DNA of 6,953 nt. Source: Bacillota bacterium. GTDB lineage: Bacteria; Bacillota; Bacilli; Desulfuribacillales; Desulfuribacillaceae. Below the pieces are notes generated by a model. The model was not told the origin of the DNA. It worked only from the letters and a program-made list of their open reading frames with translations, and searched no databases. Of this stretch, positions 6,451 through 6,953 are shown in pieces (the first letter of the stretch is position 1; the number at the start of each line of letters is the position of its first letter). The position numbers and the translations under genes are program-made. The DNA lies in NCBI GenBank assembly GCA_023388635.1, contig JAEWFW010000044.1, positions 1-6,953 of the forward strand, given 5' to 3'.

Positions 6451-6486
6451 AAAAAGAGAAGCGGCGAAATCGTCACTTCTCTCTTT
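6451..6486 (+). terminator. Hairpin terminator after the methyltransferase gene
   Basis: AGAGAAG (6455-6461) pairs with CTTCTCT (6476-6482). After a C-A mismatch, GGCG (6463-6466) pairs with CGTC (6471-6474) around the tetraloop AAAT. A-T pairs at 6451-6453 and 6484-6486 extend the base. An A run precedes the stem and only a short T-rich run (CTTTC) follows, so it may work in both directions between the convergent genes. Confidence 0.7.
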
Positions 6487-6582
6487 CATGATGCTTATAG
6501 TTATCTCGGAGCTGGAAAATTCTTATCACCTAACTGTTGAAGCTGGATCTATAGAATTCTTAGTTATTGGATCAAATTGCGT

Positions 6583-6887
6583 TTAACACATGACAATAAT
6601 TTTTTCCGGCACAGTTTGGGCGGGGATGCTGCGTGTACTTGCACCGTAAATGACGATTAGGTTGCGGTTAGCGGGATTATCTGTAAATCTTTGCCCATTT
6701 TCCAGCAGGATTTGCGTTGTAGGTGCAATGTTCAATTGCAGCGTTCCGTCGCTGCTGACCAATTGATTGTTGAAGTAATCGACTTTGACGTTCTGATGAC
6801 TCGTGGCTTTCGCGATTACAACAGCAGTGAAGCGAGGCGGATAAATTGCAGGGACCGGCACATTGATATCATAGAAAGCGGTAATAG
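6583..6887 (-). pseudogene. 3' part of a conserved-looking gene of unknown function, apparently interrupted by an IS
   Basis: The minus-strand frame ends at TAA 6583-6585. It encodes about 100 residues with natural protein character: TAFYDINVPVPAIYPPRF, then KVDYFNNQLVSSDGTLQLNI, then NPANRNLIVIYGASTRSIPA and a C-terminal EKIIVMC. From memory, similar C-terminal patterns (xFYDxxxPxPxIYPPxY ... TRSIPAQTxPxxIIV) occur in uncharacterised proteins of Bacillales and Clostridia that are considerably longer at the N-terminus; I cannot confirm this without a search. The only start available is TTG 6913-6915, without a ribosome binding site. It lies inside sequence that looks like an IS end, and a stop follows at 6931-6933. 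I therefore read this as the C-terminal part of a gene whose N-terminal part lies beyond the insertion. No terminator specific to it is obvious other than the hairpin at 6451-6486. Confidence 0.6.
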
Positions 6888-6953
6888 TATACTGTACACA
6901 AGTAGTTGGACACAAAAACTGAAAAATAAGTTATGATACAAGTATGAGCAGAA
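6888..6953 (+). mobile_element. Left end of an IS3-family (IS150-like) insertion sequence, partial
   Basis: TATACTGTACAC followed by AAGTAGTTGGAC (6888-6911) aligns without gaps to the IS150 terminal repeat as I remember it (TGTACTGCACCC then ATTTTGTTGGAC), with 18 of 24 bases equal. A start at TG 6893 is an alternative boundary. Next come an A-rich stretch, a -10-like TATGAT at 6932-6937, and ATGAGCAGAA at 6944-6953 (MSR...). This agrees with the usual start of an IS3-family orfA, MSRKRR-type, at the right distance from the end. The element runs off the window, so no transposase domain can be shown. It sits in the minus-strand gene at 6583-6887. Confidence 0.55.

Noticed and set aside
6499..6545. 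A minus-strand fragment reading QLQQLGDKNFPAPR before a stop.
   Set aside because: Only about 15 codons between stops, with no start. It could be a scrap of an old gene but the length gives no support.
6488..6586. A 32-codon plus-strand reading frame starting MMLIVISELE.
   Set aside because: It has no ribosome binding site, starts directly after the terminator hairpin, and runs into the 3' end of the minus-strand gene. Nothing supports translation.
6691..6936. A plus-strand frame of 81 codons antisense to the minus-strand protein.
   Set aside because: Its translation has no protein-like pattern, no ribosome binding site, and it crosses the proposed IS boundary. The minus-strand frame has far better character.

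Overview
The window looks like a chromosomal segment of a low-to-moderate GC, Gram-positive, probably spore-forming Firmicute. A member of the Bacillales such as Paenibacillus or a relative is my best guess. This rests on strong GGAGG-type ribosome binding sites, TTG as a possible start codon, rho-independent terminators, and the protein families present (DUF4153, DUF4846, a DinB-like four-helix protein, an ABC-2-type permease). No rRNA, tRNA or CRISPR array is visible.

Layout from left to right. (1) 2-1159: the 3' part of an ABC-2-like membrane permease gene that runs in from the left edge, closed by a strong hairpin terminator at 1174-1226. (2) 1268-1437: a decayed nucleotidyltransferase remnant; its GGSRTRG motif is split by a one-base frameshift and most of the gene body is missing. 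(3) 1462-1944: a DinB-superfamily protein with its putative metal-binding histidines. (4) 2081-5741: three co-directional genes with short gaps. They encode a large multi-pass DUF4153 membrane protein, an exported DUF4846 protein, and a zinc-ribbon protein with a 72-residue tandem duplication. (5) 5816-6418: a class I SAM-dependent methyltransferase with its own good ribosome binding site, followed by a hairpin terminator at 6451-6486. (6) 6583-6887 on the minus strand: the C-terminal part of a conserved-looking protein of unknown function, apparently cut by an insertion sequence whose left end (IS3 family, IS150-like) fills 6888-6953 and runs off the right edge.

The most interesting part is the DUF4153 / DUF4846 / zinc-ribbon trio, a possible envelope-associated module of unknown function. 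The DUF4846 protein has a Cys at the start of a helix (C133) and a later GDVFI...PGH strand (H239). This order resembles the Cys/His arrangement of NlpC/P60 and other papain-like enzymes, so an enzymatic role is a testable idea. The same protein has a lipobox-like signal peptide in which the expected Cys is Tyr. The two ends of the window show genome decay (NTase remnant, IS-broken gene), while the middle is intact.
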